DNA of 64,000 bases from Streptomyces resistomycificus (GTDB lineage: Bacteria > Actinomycetota > Actinomycetes > Streptomycetales > Streptomycetaceae), in NCBI RefSeq assembly GCF_001514265.1, contig NZ_KQ948991.1:223060-287059 (forward strand). Reading direction: 5' to 3'. The position numbers and the translations under genes were made by a program. Of this stretch, positions 8,935-17,014 are shown piece after piece; the first letter of the stretch is position 1, and every line of letters begins with the position of its first letter. The notes under the pieces are model-generated. The model saw only the letters and a list, made by a program, of their open reading frames with translations. It did not search any database and was not told the origin of the DNA.

Positions 8935-10146
8935 TCAGGCGTCTCCTCCACCGGCCCGCAGCGTCCGCGCGAGCACCTCCGCCGCCCGCTCCACGTCCGC
9001 GAAACCGACGTACAGGGGCGTGAAGCCGAAGCGGAGGACGTCCGGGCGCCGGAAGTCACCGACGATCCCCTGCGCGATGAGCCGCTCCATGACCGCCCCC
9101 GCGTCCGGGCACCGCAGCGCCACCTGGCTGCCGCGTTCCTCGTGGGCCACCGGGGTCAGCGACTGCACCGTCCCCGCGGGGACGTACCGCGCCACGCACT
9201 CCAGGAAGAAGTCCGTCAGGGCGAGGGACTTGGCCCGGACCGCCTCGACGGACACGCCGTCCCAGACCTCCAGGGCGGCCTCCAGGGCGAGCATGGAGAG
9301 GATGTCGGGCGTGCCGACCCGCCCCCGCAGCGCGCCCTGGGCCGGTGCGTAGTCGGGGCGCATGCCGAAGGGCTCGGCGTGCGAGTTCCAGCCCGGCAGC
9401 GGGGAGTCGAAGCGGTCCTGCAGCTCGCGGCGCACGTAGAGGTACGCCGGTGAACCCGGGCCGCCGTTCAGGTACTTGTAGGTGCAGCCGACCGCGAGGT
9501 CGACCCCGTGCTCGTCGAGCCCGACCGGGAGGGCGCCCGCGCTGTGGCACAGGTCCCAGACCGCCACCGCGCCCGCCGCGTGCACGGCGGCCGTCAGACC
9601 GGGCAGGTCGTGCAGCCGGCCGGTGCGGTAGTCGACGTGGTTCAGCAGGACCGCGGCGGTGCGCCCGCCCACCGCGCCCGGGACCTCCGCCGGGGCGAGG
9701 GGGCGCAGGGCGCACCCCGTCAGCCGGGCCGCCGACTCGGCGATGTACCCGTCGGTGGGGAAGGTCGTCGCGTCGACGACGATCTCGTCGCGGCCCGCTC
9801 CCGCCAGCCGCACCGCGCCCACCAGGGCCTTGAGGACGTTGACGCTGGTCGAGTCGCCGACCACGATCTGCCCGGCCGCCGCCCCGACCAGCGGGGCGAT
9901 CCGGTCGCCGATCCGCTCGGGCGCGGTCCACCAGCCGCTCTCCTCCCAGGACCGGATGCGCAGTTCGCCCCACTGCCGGCGGACGACGTCCTGCACCCGG
10001 TCGGGGACGTGGGCGGGCAGCGCGCCCAGCGAGTTGCCGTCCAGGTAGACGCCGTCGTCGAGGACGAACCGGGAGCGCAGACCCGCCAGCTCGTCACCGG
10101 CGTCCAACTCACGTGCTTTGAAGGCCAGTTCAGTGGTCTCAGACAT
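8935..10146 (-). CDS. kynU: kynureninase
   Basis: This 403-residue PLP enzyme cleaves kynurenine to anthranilate and alanine. The family layout is visible: YLDGNSLGALP at the N terminus, the phosphate-binding VVGDSTSVN at ~96-104, NHVDYRTG, the pyridine-nitrogen Asp in AVWDLCHSAG, and the Schiff-base lysine at about 224 in GCTYKYLNGGPG. The length matches bacterial kynureninases. Its ATG overlaps the end of the dioxygenase gene by eight bases, so the two are translated as a pair. Anthranilate made here could feed tryptophan-derived antibiotics or be recycled. Confidence 0.96.
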   Translation of the reverse strand: MSETTELAFKARELDAGDELAGLRSRFVLDDGVYLDGNSLGALPAHVPDRVQDVVRRQWGELRIRSWEESGWWTAPERIGDRIAPLVGAAAGQIVVGDSTSVNVLKALVGAVRLAGAGRDEIVVDATTFPTDGYIAESAARLTGCALRPLAPAEVPGAVGGRTAAVLLNHVDYRTGRLHDLPGLTAAVHAAGAVAVWDLCHSAGALPVGLDEHGVDLAVGCTYKYLNGGPGSPAYLYVRRELQDRFDSPLPGWNSHAEPFGMRPDYAPAQGALRGRVGTPDILSMLALEAALEVWDGVSVEAVRAKSLALTDFFLECVARYVPAGTVQSLTPVAHEERGSQVALRCPDAGAVMERLIAQGIVGDFRRPDVLRFGFTPLYVGFADVERAAEVLARTLRAGGGDA

Positions 10147-10978
10147 AGGACCGGGCCGTCCACAGCTCGGGGAACACGTTCTTGCGGGCGCGCTTCTCCA
10201 GCCAGGCCACCCCGGCGGAGCCGCCCGTGCCGGTCTTGGAGCCCATCGCGCGCCGGGTGGCGACGAGATGGTCGTTGCGCCAGCGCCACACCAGCTCGGC
10301 CACGTCGGTCAACGCCTCGCCGAGCCGGGCCAGGTCGTGGCTCTCGTCGCCGGAGTAGAGGGCCGTCCAGACGGCCTCGACCTCGTCGGACGGCTCGTAC
10401 CGCTGCGAGACGTCACGCTGCAGGACCGCCTCGGGCACGGGGTGCCCGCGCCGCGCCAGCAGCCGCAGCACCTCGTCGTACAGGCTCGGTTCGTGCAGCG
10501 CCTTCTCCAGCTCCGCGTGCACACGCGGCGCGCCCCGGTGCGGGACCAGCATGGACGCGGACTTGTCGCCGAGCAGGAACTCCATCCGGCGGTACATCGC
10601 CGACTGGAAGCCGGAGCCCTCGCCCAGCGCGCTGCGGTAGGCGTTGAACTGGGCCGGTGTGAGCTGCCCGAGGGGCTTCCAGGAGGCGTTCAGCGCCTCC
10701 AGCTCCCGCACCGAACGCTTCAGCGCGGCGACGGCCACCGGCACGTCGTCCTCGCGCAGAGCCCCGGCCGCGGTCTCCCACTCGTGGACGATGACGGTGA
10801 ACCACAGCTCCATGACCTGGGTCGTGACCAGGAAGACCATCTCTCCGGGGTCGTCGGAGAGGGTGTGCTGGAGGTGGGTGAGCACGTCCGCCTTGACGTA
10901 GTCCTCGTACGGCGTCGTGCCCTGGAAGTCGAGATGCGGAGTCTCGGGCTCCTGCGTTTCGTGAGCCTCGTGGGACAT
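10139..10978 (-). CDS. kynA: tryptophan 2,3-dioxygenase
   Basis: This 279-residue heme enzyme opens the indole ring of L-tryptophan to give N-formylkynurenine, the first step of the pathway. Family landmarks are DVLTHLQHTL near residue 31, the Q-V-x-E-L-W-F helix at ~54-60, and the proximal heme His at about 237 in RWRNDHLVATRR, followed by the substrate-carboxylate loop GSKTGTGGSAG. It is the first gene of a minus-strand unit with kynureninase (overlap ATGTCTGA). The promoter should lie in 10979-11086. Confidence 0.96.
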   Translation of the reverse strand: MSHEAHETQEPETPHLDFQGTTPYEDYVKADVLTHLQHTLSDDPGEMVFLVTTQVMELWFTVIVHEWETAAGALREDDVPVAVAALKRSVRELEALNASWKPLGQLTPAQFNAYRSALGEGSGFQSAMYRRMEFLLGDKSASMLVPHRGAPRVHAELEKALHEPSLYDEVLRLLARRGHPVPEAVLQRDVSQRYEPSDEVEAVWTALYSGDESHDLARLGEALTDVAELVWRWRNDHLVATRRAMGSKTGTGGSAGVAWLEKRARKNVFPELWTARSYV

Positions 10979-11086
10979 CGCTGTCTCCTGATGTGTACTC
11001 CGGGTAGCGGTCCGCCCCTGCCGTTACCGACACGGGGGCCCCGGTCCCCGCCGGGCATCTTCTTCGATGGTCCGCCGAAATGGCAA

Positions 11087-11112
11087 GGCCCGCCTGATCG
11101 CGCAGGCGGGCC
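11087..11112 (-). terminator. rho-independent-like hairpin after the DUF3151 gene
   Basis: A 10-bp stem GGCCCGCCTG / CAGGCGGGCC with a six-base loop sits 16 bases beyond the stop of the minus-strand gene at 11129. There is no long T-run, as is usual in Streptomyces. Confidence 0.75.
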
Positions 11113-11128
11113 CGGAGAGGAACGGCGA

Positions 11129-11542
11129 CTATCCCAGCGTCTGGGCCGCCGCCGGGGAGGAGTCCTTCAGGAACTGCGAGCAGCGCTGGTACTCCTCCTG
11201 CTCGCCGATCGACTGCGCGGCGCGGGCGAGGCCGTGCAGGGCGCGCAGGAAGCCACGGTTGGGCTCGTGCTCCCAGGGCACCGGCCCGTGCCCCTTCCAG
11301 CCGTTGCGGCGCAGCGAGTCCAGACCGCGGTGGTAGCCCGTGCGGGCGTAGGCGTACGACTCCACGACACTGCCCCGCTCGAACGCCTCGTCGGCCAGCT
11401 GGGCCCAGGCCAGCGAGGAGGTCGGGTACTTCGCGGCGACGTCCGCGGGCGCGGTGCCGTTCGCGAGCAGTTCGCGCGGCTCCGGGTCGTCGGGGAGGTG
11501 GGTCGGGGGCGGTCCCCCGAGGAGGTTTTCGTGAATGGACAT
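11129..11542 (-). CDS. DUF3151 domain-containing protein
   Basis: The 137-residue soluble protein contains the whole DUF3151 pattern: an N-terminal PxPTHLPDDPEPRELLANG, then YPTSSLAWAQLADEAF, YAYARTGYHRGLDSLRRNGW, KGHGPVPWEHEPNRGFLRAL and a C-terminal helix GEQEEYQRCSQFLKDSSP. The helix pairs resemble tetratricopeptide-like packing. The family is confined to actinobacteria and has no assigned biochemical role. The gene is monocistronic, with a hairpin terminator just downstream and a GC-rich spacer upstream. Confidence 0.9.
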   Translation of the reverse strand: MSIHENLLGGPPPTHLPDDPEPRELLANGTAPADVAAKYPTSSLAWAQLADEAFERGSVVESYAYARTGYHRGLDSLRRNGWKGHGPVPWEHEPNRGFLRALHGLARAAQSIGEQEEYQRCSQFLKDSSPAAAQTLG

Positions 11543-11614
11543 GGGTCAAGTCTGCGCCATGCGGCGCGGGACGGAGCCCGCCGTGCCACCGGGCCCGTCC
11601 GCCGCATCGCCACT

Positions 11615-11724
11615 CGCCCCCGCGAGGGCGGACAAAGGACAAGCACACGCCACGCAACGCGACTGAACCCACCCACCACCAGACCCGCCCACCGCGTCCC
11701 CGCCCGCCCCCGCGAGGGCGGGCG
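11615..11724. repeat. pair of CGCCCCCGCGAGGGCG hairpin repeats
   Basis: The 16-base hairpin CGCCCCCGCGAGGGCG occurs at 11615-11630 and again at 11705-11720, where the stem extends to 11701-11724. Both are followed by a similar (G/A)(G/A)CAAAGG or GGCGAAGG tail. They lie between the DUF3151 start and the MFS stop, so the second copy can terminate the MFS transcript. The first may be a duplicated copy. Confidence 0.55.
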
Positions 11725-11746
11725 AAGGGGAGGCGTCGGACACGCC

Positions 11747-13216
11747 CTATGACAGACGCCCCCGTGCCCGCTCCCCCTCCAGCGGCGGCGCCAGCACCGA
11801 CCCGTGCGTCAGGCACTCCGGCTTCCGGCACCCCGGCGGAGGCGTGCGCACCGTCGCGAAGGCCACCACCGACCCCACCACCAGCACCCCCGCGCACACG
11901 GCCATCGCCCGCCCGAACGCGGTGTCGAAGGCCGCCGGCGACCGGTACGCCTCCTCCCCCATCCCGGCGACCAGCGGCAGCGCCGCCACCGCGATCAGGC
12001 CCGCCGCCCGGGCCGCCGCGTTGTTGATGCCGCTGGCCAGCCCGGCCCGCGCGGTGTCCACCGACCCGAGGACGGTCGCCGTCAGCGGCGCGACCAGCGT
12101 GACCAGGCCCAGCCCCAGGACCAGCAGCGCGGGCAGCACGTCGGCGGCATAGGAGGCGCCTGGCCCGACCCGCAGCATGAGCAGCATCCCGGCCGCGCAG
12201 AACAGGGGCCCGGCGGTGAGCGGGATCCGGGGCCCGATCCGCTCCGCCAGCTCACCGGAGCGGGCGGAGAACAGCAGCATCATGACGGTGGTGGGCAGCA
12301 GGGACACCCCGGCGCCGAGAGCCGAGTAGCCGACGACGACCTGGAGCTGGAGCACGGCCAGGAAGAAGAACCCGCCGAGGGCCGCGTACACGCACAGCGT
12401 GACCAGGTTGACCGCGGTGAACTGGCGGGAGGCGAAGATGTCCAGCGGCATCATGGGATCGGGCCGCCGCTTCTCGACGTACACGAAGGCGACGGCGGCG
12501 CCGACCCCGGCGGCCGCGACGAGGGCGACGGCCAGGGTGCCCGACCGGGCCTCGATCAGCGCGTAGGTGATCAGAGCCAGCGCCAGCGCGCCCAGCACCG
12601 CCCCCAGCACGTCGAAGCGGGCGGACGTCCGGCCCCCGCCGCCCGACTCGGGGACGTGCCGTACGGCGATCGGCGCGCACAGCAGCGCCAGCGGCACGTT
12701 GAGCCAGAACACCCACCGCCAGCCGGGCCCGTCCACCAGCCAGCCGCCCACGAACGGGCCGATCGCCGCCCCGACCCCGCCGAACCCGGACCACAGGCCG
12801 ACGGCCCGGCCCCGGTCGTCGGGGTGGAAGGAGGCCTGGATGAGCGCGAGCGACCCCGGGGTGAGGAGTGCGCCCCCGACGCCCTGCAGCGCCCGGGCCG
12901 CGATCAGGACACCGGCGTTCGGCGCGATCCCGCACAGCAGGGAGGCGGCGGCGAACCAGACGACCCCCACGACGAAGACCTTGCGGCGGCCGTAACGGTC
13001 GCCCAGCACACCGCCCAGCAGGATCAGCCCGGCCAGCGTCAGCATGTACGCGTTGACCGTCCACTGCAGGGCGGCGAGGTCGGCGTCGAGGTCCTGGCCG
13101 ATGCGGGGCAGGGCGACGTTGACGACGGTCGAGTCCAGCATGGCCATGCTGGAGCCGAGGACGGTGGTCAGCAGGATCCACTTGCCTTGCGGCGAGGCCA
13201 GCCGGACATCGGGCAT
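11747..13216 (-). CDS. MFS drug exporter, DHA2 (EmrB/QacA) family
   Basis: This 489-residue protein has a 14-helix layout by eye. The DHA2 motif C-like start SSMAMLDSTVVNVALPRIG and ALQWTVNAYMLTLAGLILLGG are in helices 1-2, motif A GVLGDRYGRRKVFVVG follows helix 2, and GGALLTPGSLALI is in helix 4. Proton-driven export of drugs or metabolites across the cytoplasmic membrane is the family role. It is the next gene after the aldolase on the same strand, but a strong terminator (13231-13258) separates them, so it probably has its own promoter. No regulator is adjacent. Confidence 0.93.
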   Translation of the reverse strand: MPDVRLASPQGKWILLTTVLGSSMAMLDSTVVNVALPRIGQDLDADLAALQWTVNAYMLTLAGLILLGGVLGDRYGRRKVFVVGVVWFAAASLLCGIAPNAGVLIAARALQGVGGALLTPGSLALIQASFHPDDRGRAVGLWSGFGGVGAAIGPFVGGWLVDGPGWRWVFWLNVPLALLCAPIAVRHVPESGGGGRTSARFDVLGAVLGALALALITYALIEARSGTLAVALVAAAGVGAAVAFVYVEKRRPDPMMPLDIFASRQFTAVNLVTLCVYAALGGFFFLAVLQLQVVVGYSALGAGVSLLPTTVMMLLFSARSGELAERIGPRIPLTAGPLFCAAGMLLMLRVGPGASYAADVLPALLVLGLGLVTLVAPLTATVLGSVDTARAGLASGINNAAARAAGLIAVAALPLVAGMGEEAYRSPAAFDTAFGRAMAVCAGVLVVGSVVAFATVRTPPPGCRKPECLTHGSVLAPPLEGERARGRLS

Positions 13217-13230
13217 GCCCCAGGTATACA

Positions 13231-13258
13231 GCGAGCCCGGTGCCGTGGCACCGGGCTC
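13231..13258 (-). terminator. strong hairpin terminator after fbaA
   Basis: A 13-14 bp perfect stem (GCGAGCCCGGTGC and its complement) with a loop of two to four bases lies 25-50 bases past the aldolase stop and just before the start codon of the MFS gene. Confidence 0.85.
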
Positions 13259-13282
13259 GCCGTCACCGCCGTGCGGCGGCGG

Positions 13283-14314
13283 TTACTTGATCTTGGTACC
13301 GCTGGAGCGCAGGTTGCCGCAGGCCTCGAGGACGCGCGCGGCCATGCCGGCCTCGGCCAGCTTGCCCCAGGTGCGCGGGTCGTAGGTCTTCTTGGAGCCG
13401 ACCTCGCCGTCGACCTTCAGGACACCGTCGTAGTTGCGGAACATGTGGTCGACGACCGGGCGCGTGAAGGCGTACTGCGTGTCGGTGTCGATGTTCATCT
13501 TGACGACGCCGTTCTCCAGGGCGGTCGCGATCTCCTCCGGGGAGGAGCCGGAGCCGCCGTGGAAGACGAAGTCGAACGGCTGGGAGCCGGCCGGCTTGCC
13601 GTACTTGGCGGCGACGCCCTCGTTCAGGTCCTTCAGCAGCTCGGGGCGCAGCACCACGTTGCCCGGCTTGTACACGCCGTGGACGTTGCCGAAGGACGCG
13701 GCCAGCAGGTAGCGGCCCTTCTCGCCCAGGCCGAGGGCCTCGACGGTGCGCACGGCGTCGTCGACGGTCGTGTACAGGGAGTCGTTGATCTCGTGCGAGA
13801 CGCCGTCCTCCTCGCCGCCGGTCGGGGTGATCTCCACCTCGAGGATGATCTTGGCGGCGCGGGCCTTCTCGAGCAGTTCCTGCGCGATGGTCAGGTTGTC
13901 GGCGAGGGTCTCCGCCGAGCCGTCCCACATGTGCGACTGGAACAGCGGGCCGAGACCGGCCTGGACACGCTTCTCGGAGATCGCGATCAGCGGACGGACG
14001 TACGTGTCGAGCTTGTCCTTGGGGCAGTGGTCCGTGTGCAGCGCGACCGTGACCGGGTACTTCTCGGCGACGATGTGCGCGAACTCGGCGAGCGCGACCG
14101 AGCCCGTGACCATGTCCTTGTTGTACTGACCGCCCAGGAACTCCGCGCCACCCGTGGAGATCTGGATGATGCCGTCGCTCTCCGCCTCCGCGAAACCGCG
14201 CAGGGCCGCGTGCAGGGTCTGCGACGAGGTCACGTTGATGGCCGGGTAGGCGAACTTGCCTGCCTTTGCCCGGTCGAGCATCTCGTTGTAGACCTCGGGG
14301 GTTGCGATGGGCAT
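13283..14314 (-). CDS. fbaA: fructose-bisphosphate aldolase, class II
   Basis: This 343-residue zinc aldolase interconverts fructose 1,6-bisphosphate with DHAP and glyceraldehyde 3-phosphate. The catalytic Asp and zinc His are in VALHTDHCPKDK (about His93, Asp95, His96). Another metal ligand is in FGNVHGVYKPG, and the phosphate loop is FHGGSGSSPEE followed by NIDTDTQYAFTRP. Length and motifs match the class IIA actinobacterial enzymes. A good upstream space (14315-14460) holds the promoter, and a strong hairpin follows the stop. Confidence 0.97.
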   Translation of the reverse strand: MPIATPEVYNEMLDRAKAGKFAYPAINVTSSQTLHAALRGFAEAESDGIIQISTGGAEFLGGQYNKDMVTGSVALAEFAHIVAEKYPVTVALHTDHCPKDKLDTYVRPLIAISEKRVQAGLGPLFQSHMWDGSAETLADNLTIAQELLEKARAAKIILEVEITPTGGEEDGVSHEINDSLYTTVDDAVRTVEALGLGEKGRYLLAASFGNVHGVYKPGNVVLRPELLKDLNEGVAAKYGKPAGSQPFDFVFHGGSGSSPEEIATALENGVVKMNIDTDTQYAFTRPVVDHMFRNYDGVLKVDGEVGSKKTYDPRTWGKLAEAGMAARVLEACGNLRSSGTKIK

Positions 14315-14460
14315 CTGTCCGCTCCTTGGTATGCGGGTTGGCGTTCTGTGTCCTACGGCCCTGACCTAGACCTTGGGGATGACGTCATCGTCGGCCCCAT
14401 CTTTCCAGACTTGGCCGGATGGTCCCTCCCCCGTGCCCAGCCTGTGGACAACCGGCCGGA

Positions 14461-15009
14461 TCAGTCCAGACCGAGCTCGTCCTTGGAGTACGCGAAGAGG
14501 TACGGGACGCCCGCGCCCTGCTCGATCTTCTCGGCGGCCCCGGTCGCCCGGTCGACGATCGTGGCGACGGCGACGACCTCGGCGCCGGCCTCGCGCACGG
14601 CCTCGACGGCGGTGAGCGGGGAGCCGCCGGTGGTGGAGGTGTCCTCGACGACCAGGACGCGGCGGCCCGCGATCTCCGGGCCCTCGACGCGGCGCTGCAG
14701 CCCGTGCGCCTTGGCGGCCTTGCGGACGACGAAGGCGTCCAGCTTCCGGTCGCGTGCGGCGGCCGCGTGCAGCATCGACGCGGCCACGGGGTCGGCGCCC
14801 ATGGTGAGCCCGCCGACCGCGTCGAAGTCGAGGTCGGCGGTCAGGTCCAGCAGCACCTGGCCCACCAGCGGGGCGGCCTCGCCGTCGAGGGTGACCCGGC
14901 GCAGGTCGACGTAGTAGTCGGCCTCCAGGCCCGACGACAGGGTCACCTTGCCGTGCACCACGGCCTTGTCCTTGATCTGCTGCAGCAGCGCGCCGCGAAC
15001 GTCAGTCAT
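14461..15009 (-). CDS. pyrE: orotate phosphoribosyltransferase
   Basis: This 182-residue enzyme joins orotate and PRPP to give OMP in pyrimidine synthesis. The PRPP-binding signature VLVVEDTSTTGGSPLTAVEA is intact, the flexible loop RKAAKAHGLQRRVEG is present, and the N-terminal half has LSSGLEADYYVDLRRVTL. The gene follows the aldose epimerase gene on the same strand by 10 bases, so they form a two-gene unit. The 146-base gap to fbaA contains the aldolase promoter. Confidence 0.96.
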   Translation of the reverse strand: MTDVRGALLQQIKDKAVVHGKVTLSSGLEADYYVDLRRVTLDGEAAPLVGQVLLDLTADLDFDAVGGLTMGADPVAASMLHAAAARDRKLDAFVVRKAAKAHGLQRRVEGPEIAGRRVLVVEDTSTTGGSPLTAVEAVREAGAEVVAVATIVDRATGAAEKIEQGAGVPYLFAYSKDELGLD

Positions 15010-15019
15010 GCCAGCCAGC

Positions 15020-15808
15020 TTAGAGGCGGCGCCAGGTCCAGGTGGTGGCGGCTTCCAGCGGCTCCAGCGGCGTGACCAGGCGCGGCAGGGTGTTCAGCCC
15101 GTCGGGCGGCCCGGTCTGCGGCTCCACGCACACGGCCGCCTCCTGCTCGTCGTAGACGACCACCCATTCCTCCCGGCCGGTCACCTTCAGCTCCAGCTGG
15201 CCGGGCCAGGTGAGCGTGACGTCGACCCCGCCGGGCATGCCGAAGCAGTCGTCCCAGGGGCCGGGCTTCGGGTCGAGACGGTTGCCGGTGGGCAGGTGGT
15301 CGTCGCCGCGCTCCTCCTGCCAGGCGGGCTGGAAGTCGAGCCGTACGTCCTCCTGCCCGAGGTTCCGGTTGAACCACGGGTGCCAGCCGATCTGGGCCGG
15401 GAAGGAGGAGTCGTACGTCTCCACGGACATGGTCAGCGTCAGGGTGTCCGCGCCGAGGGCGACGACCTGGGTGACCCGGCCCGGGTACGGCCACGGCTCG
15501 ACCAGGTCGTAGGTGATGACCGCCTCGGACTCCGTGACCCGGGCGGTGCGCCAGGCACCGTCGCGGACGGTGCCGTGGATGGCGTGCGGCGGGGAGTTCA
15601 GCGGCATCTGGTGGACGGTCGCGCCGTCCCGGAACCGGCCGTCCCTGATCCGGCCGCACCAGGGAACCATCGGGAAGCAGCCGAAACGGTCGCCCTGCCG
15701 CAGGAGTTCGACCCCGCCGACGCGGAGCCCTCCCACCCGGCCACCGTTCCCCGGCTGCACGGTCACTTCCGCGTCACCCGCGGTCAGCGTGATGTCTTCA
15801 CTACTCAC
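15020..15808 (-). CDS. aldose 1-epimerase family protein
   Basis: This 262-residue all-beta protein starts at GTG 15808. It shows the galactose mutarotase fold motifs: GGRVGGLRVGGVELL, FPMVPWCGRIRDGRF, the catalytic-His stretch NSPPHAIHGTVRD, QIGWHPWFNRNL, and a late acidic residue in VCVEPQTGPPDGLN. It should interconvert sugar anomers in the cytoplasm; the true sugar (glucose, galactose or a sugar phosphate) is not clear. It is the first gene of a unit with pyrE. Confidence 0.92.
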   Translation of the reverse strand: MSSEDITLTAGDAEVTVQPGNGGRVGGLRVGGVELLRQGDRFGCFPMVPWCGRIRDGRFRDGATVHQMPLNSPPHAIHGTVRDGAWRTARVTESEAVITYDLVEPWPYPGRVTQVVALGADTLTLTMSVETYDSSFPAQIGWHPWFNRNLGQEDVRLDFQPAWQEERGDDHLPTGNRLDPKPGPWDDCFGMPGGVDVTLTWPGQLELKVTGREEWVVVYDEQEAAVCVEPQTGPPDGLNTLPRLVTPLEPLEAATTWTWRRL

Positions 15809-15834
15809 GAGACGACCCTACTGGGCTGATCAAG

Positions 15835-16088
15835 AGGGCGTCGGGGGCAGCCGGCGGGGGCGCGGGCGATCGGCGCGGGCGGAGGCGGTCTGGCGGGGCG
15901 GGGGCGGTCGGCACGGGCGCGGGCAAACGGCCGGGGCGGAGGCGGTCGGCCGGGGTGCGGTCGATCGGCGCGGGCGCGGGCGGGCGGCGTGGGCGGTCTG
16001 GCGTGGGCGGTCGGCCGGGGCGCGGGCGGTCGGCCGGGGCGGGGGCGGTCGGCCGGGGGCGCGGGCGGTCGGCCGGGCGGAGGCAGAT
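15835..16088. repeat. degenerate tandem repeat of GGGCGGTCGGCCGGG type
   Basis: Nearly 250 bases between the epimerase and the SRPBCC gene are built of imperfect ~18-24 bp units with the core GGCGGTC(G/T)GCCGGGGC or GGCGGTCTGGCG. The best copies are at about 15990-16080. Reading frames here give Pro/Arg-rich repeats only, so I treat it as non-coding. Together with flanks it fills the whole gap 15809-16091. Confidence 0.7.
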
Positions 16089-16091
16089 CCG

Positions 16092-16937
16092 TCAGTGGCG
16101 TCTGCGCAGGGCTCTGCCCGCCACGATCGCCGACGCCACGACCAGCGCTGCCGCCGGGGCCGCCCACCGCAGTGCCGAGCCCGCCGTGACGGTCTGGGGC
16201 GCGGGGACCGGCGCGTACCGGCCGCGCGGGGGTGCGTGGTCGACCTCCTCCGCGCTGCGTCCGATCATCGTCCGCCGGGCGTGCGCCGCCTCGGCGGGAG
16301 GCTCGACGGGCTCCGTGAAGTCCTCGACGTCGTCGTCGGACGGCCCCGGCGGGGGTACGTCGGTCTCGGCGGCGGCGGCAGCGGTCTCGGTCGTGGGGGG
16401 TGGGGTCCCGGGGGCCCCCGGGACCCCTGGGGTCTCCGGGGCCTCTGGGGCAGAGGCAGACTCTGCGGCCCCGGCAGACTCTGCAGCCCCCGCGGCCCCC
16501 GCGCCGTTCCCGGGCTGCGCCGCGGTCCCCAGGTTCTCCGCGAAGCGGGTCAGCAGCCGGGTGGCCGCCGCCGTCACCGCGTCCGGCGGGAGTTCGGTGA
16601 CGCGGCCGTCCGCCGTCGCCGTACCTTCGAAGGTCACCGTGCAGCCGCCGTCCGTGTCACGGAGGCGGACCGTGAGCGTCAGTCCGACCGCGCCGGTGCC
16701 GCGCGCCTCGACGGCGTCGCCCTCGACGGCGTAGGTGCCGTCGGCCCGTGCGGTGAGGCGGGCCGAGCCGCGGTAGGTGACCGAATGGCTGCCGACGCGT
16801 ACCTTCAGCCGCCCCGCGACGGGCTCGGCACCGGCGTCCTGCTGGAGCCCGGGGATGGCCCGGGCGACCCGCGCGGGGTCGGCCAGCGCCTCTCTGAGCC
16901 GATCGACCGGAACCGGAACGAACACCTCATGCTCCAT
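16092..16937 (-). CDS. SRPBCC/CoxG-like protein with C-terminal membrane anchor
   Basis: The 281-residue start (MEHEVFVPVPVDRL) is at ATG 16937. Residues ~1-145 form an SRPBCC domain of the CoxG type, with EALADPARVARAIPGLQ and ATADGRVTELPPDAVTAAATRLLTRFAENLG. A Pro/Ala/Glu-rich, low-complexity linker follows (~150-245). A single hydrophobic helix, ALRWAAPAAALVVASAIVAG, and a short basic tail end the protein, so the globular domain is cytoplasmic and tail-anchored. CoxG relatives help carbon monoxide dehydrogenase maturation, but no cox genes are here; a general lipid or ligand binding role is as likely. Confidence 0.82.
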   Translation of the reverse strand: MEHEVFVPVPVDRLREALADPARVARAIPGLQQDAGAEPVAGRLKVRVGSHSVTYRGSARLTARADGTYAVEGDAVEARGTGAVGLTLTVRLRDTDGGCTVTFEGTATADGRVTELPPDAVTAAATRLLTRFAENLGTAAQPGNGAGAAGAAESAGAAESASAPEAPETPGVPGAPGTPPPTTETAAAAAETDVPPPGPSDDDVEDFTEPVEPPAEAAHARRTMIGRSAEEVDHAPPRGRYAPVPAPQTVTAGSALRWAAPAAALVVASAIVAGRALRRRH

Positions 16938-17014
16938 GTGAGCCGAGACTACCCAGTGCGCGCCCTCGCGCACCCCCGTTGGTCGAAAGTGACCGCGCGT
17001 CGGGGCGGACCTCG

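Noticed and set aside
8640..9059. Minus-strand 139-codon frame in the repeat region downstream of kynureninase
   Set aside because: It covers the GTGTACAC repeats, overlaps kynU in another frame and has no ribosome site or family likeness.
11804..14914. Plus-strand frame of 1036 codons across MFS, fbaA and pyrE
   Set aside because: It runs antisense through three well-supported genes and reads as low-complexity shadow protein.
15809..16091. Repeat-rich region taken as a CRISPR or coding Pro-rich protein
   Set aside because: The units are degenerate, of varied length and have no spacers; the encoded protein is only Pro/Arg repeats.
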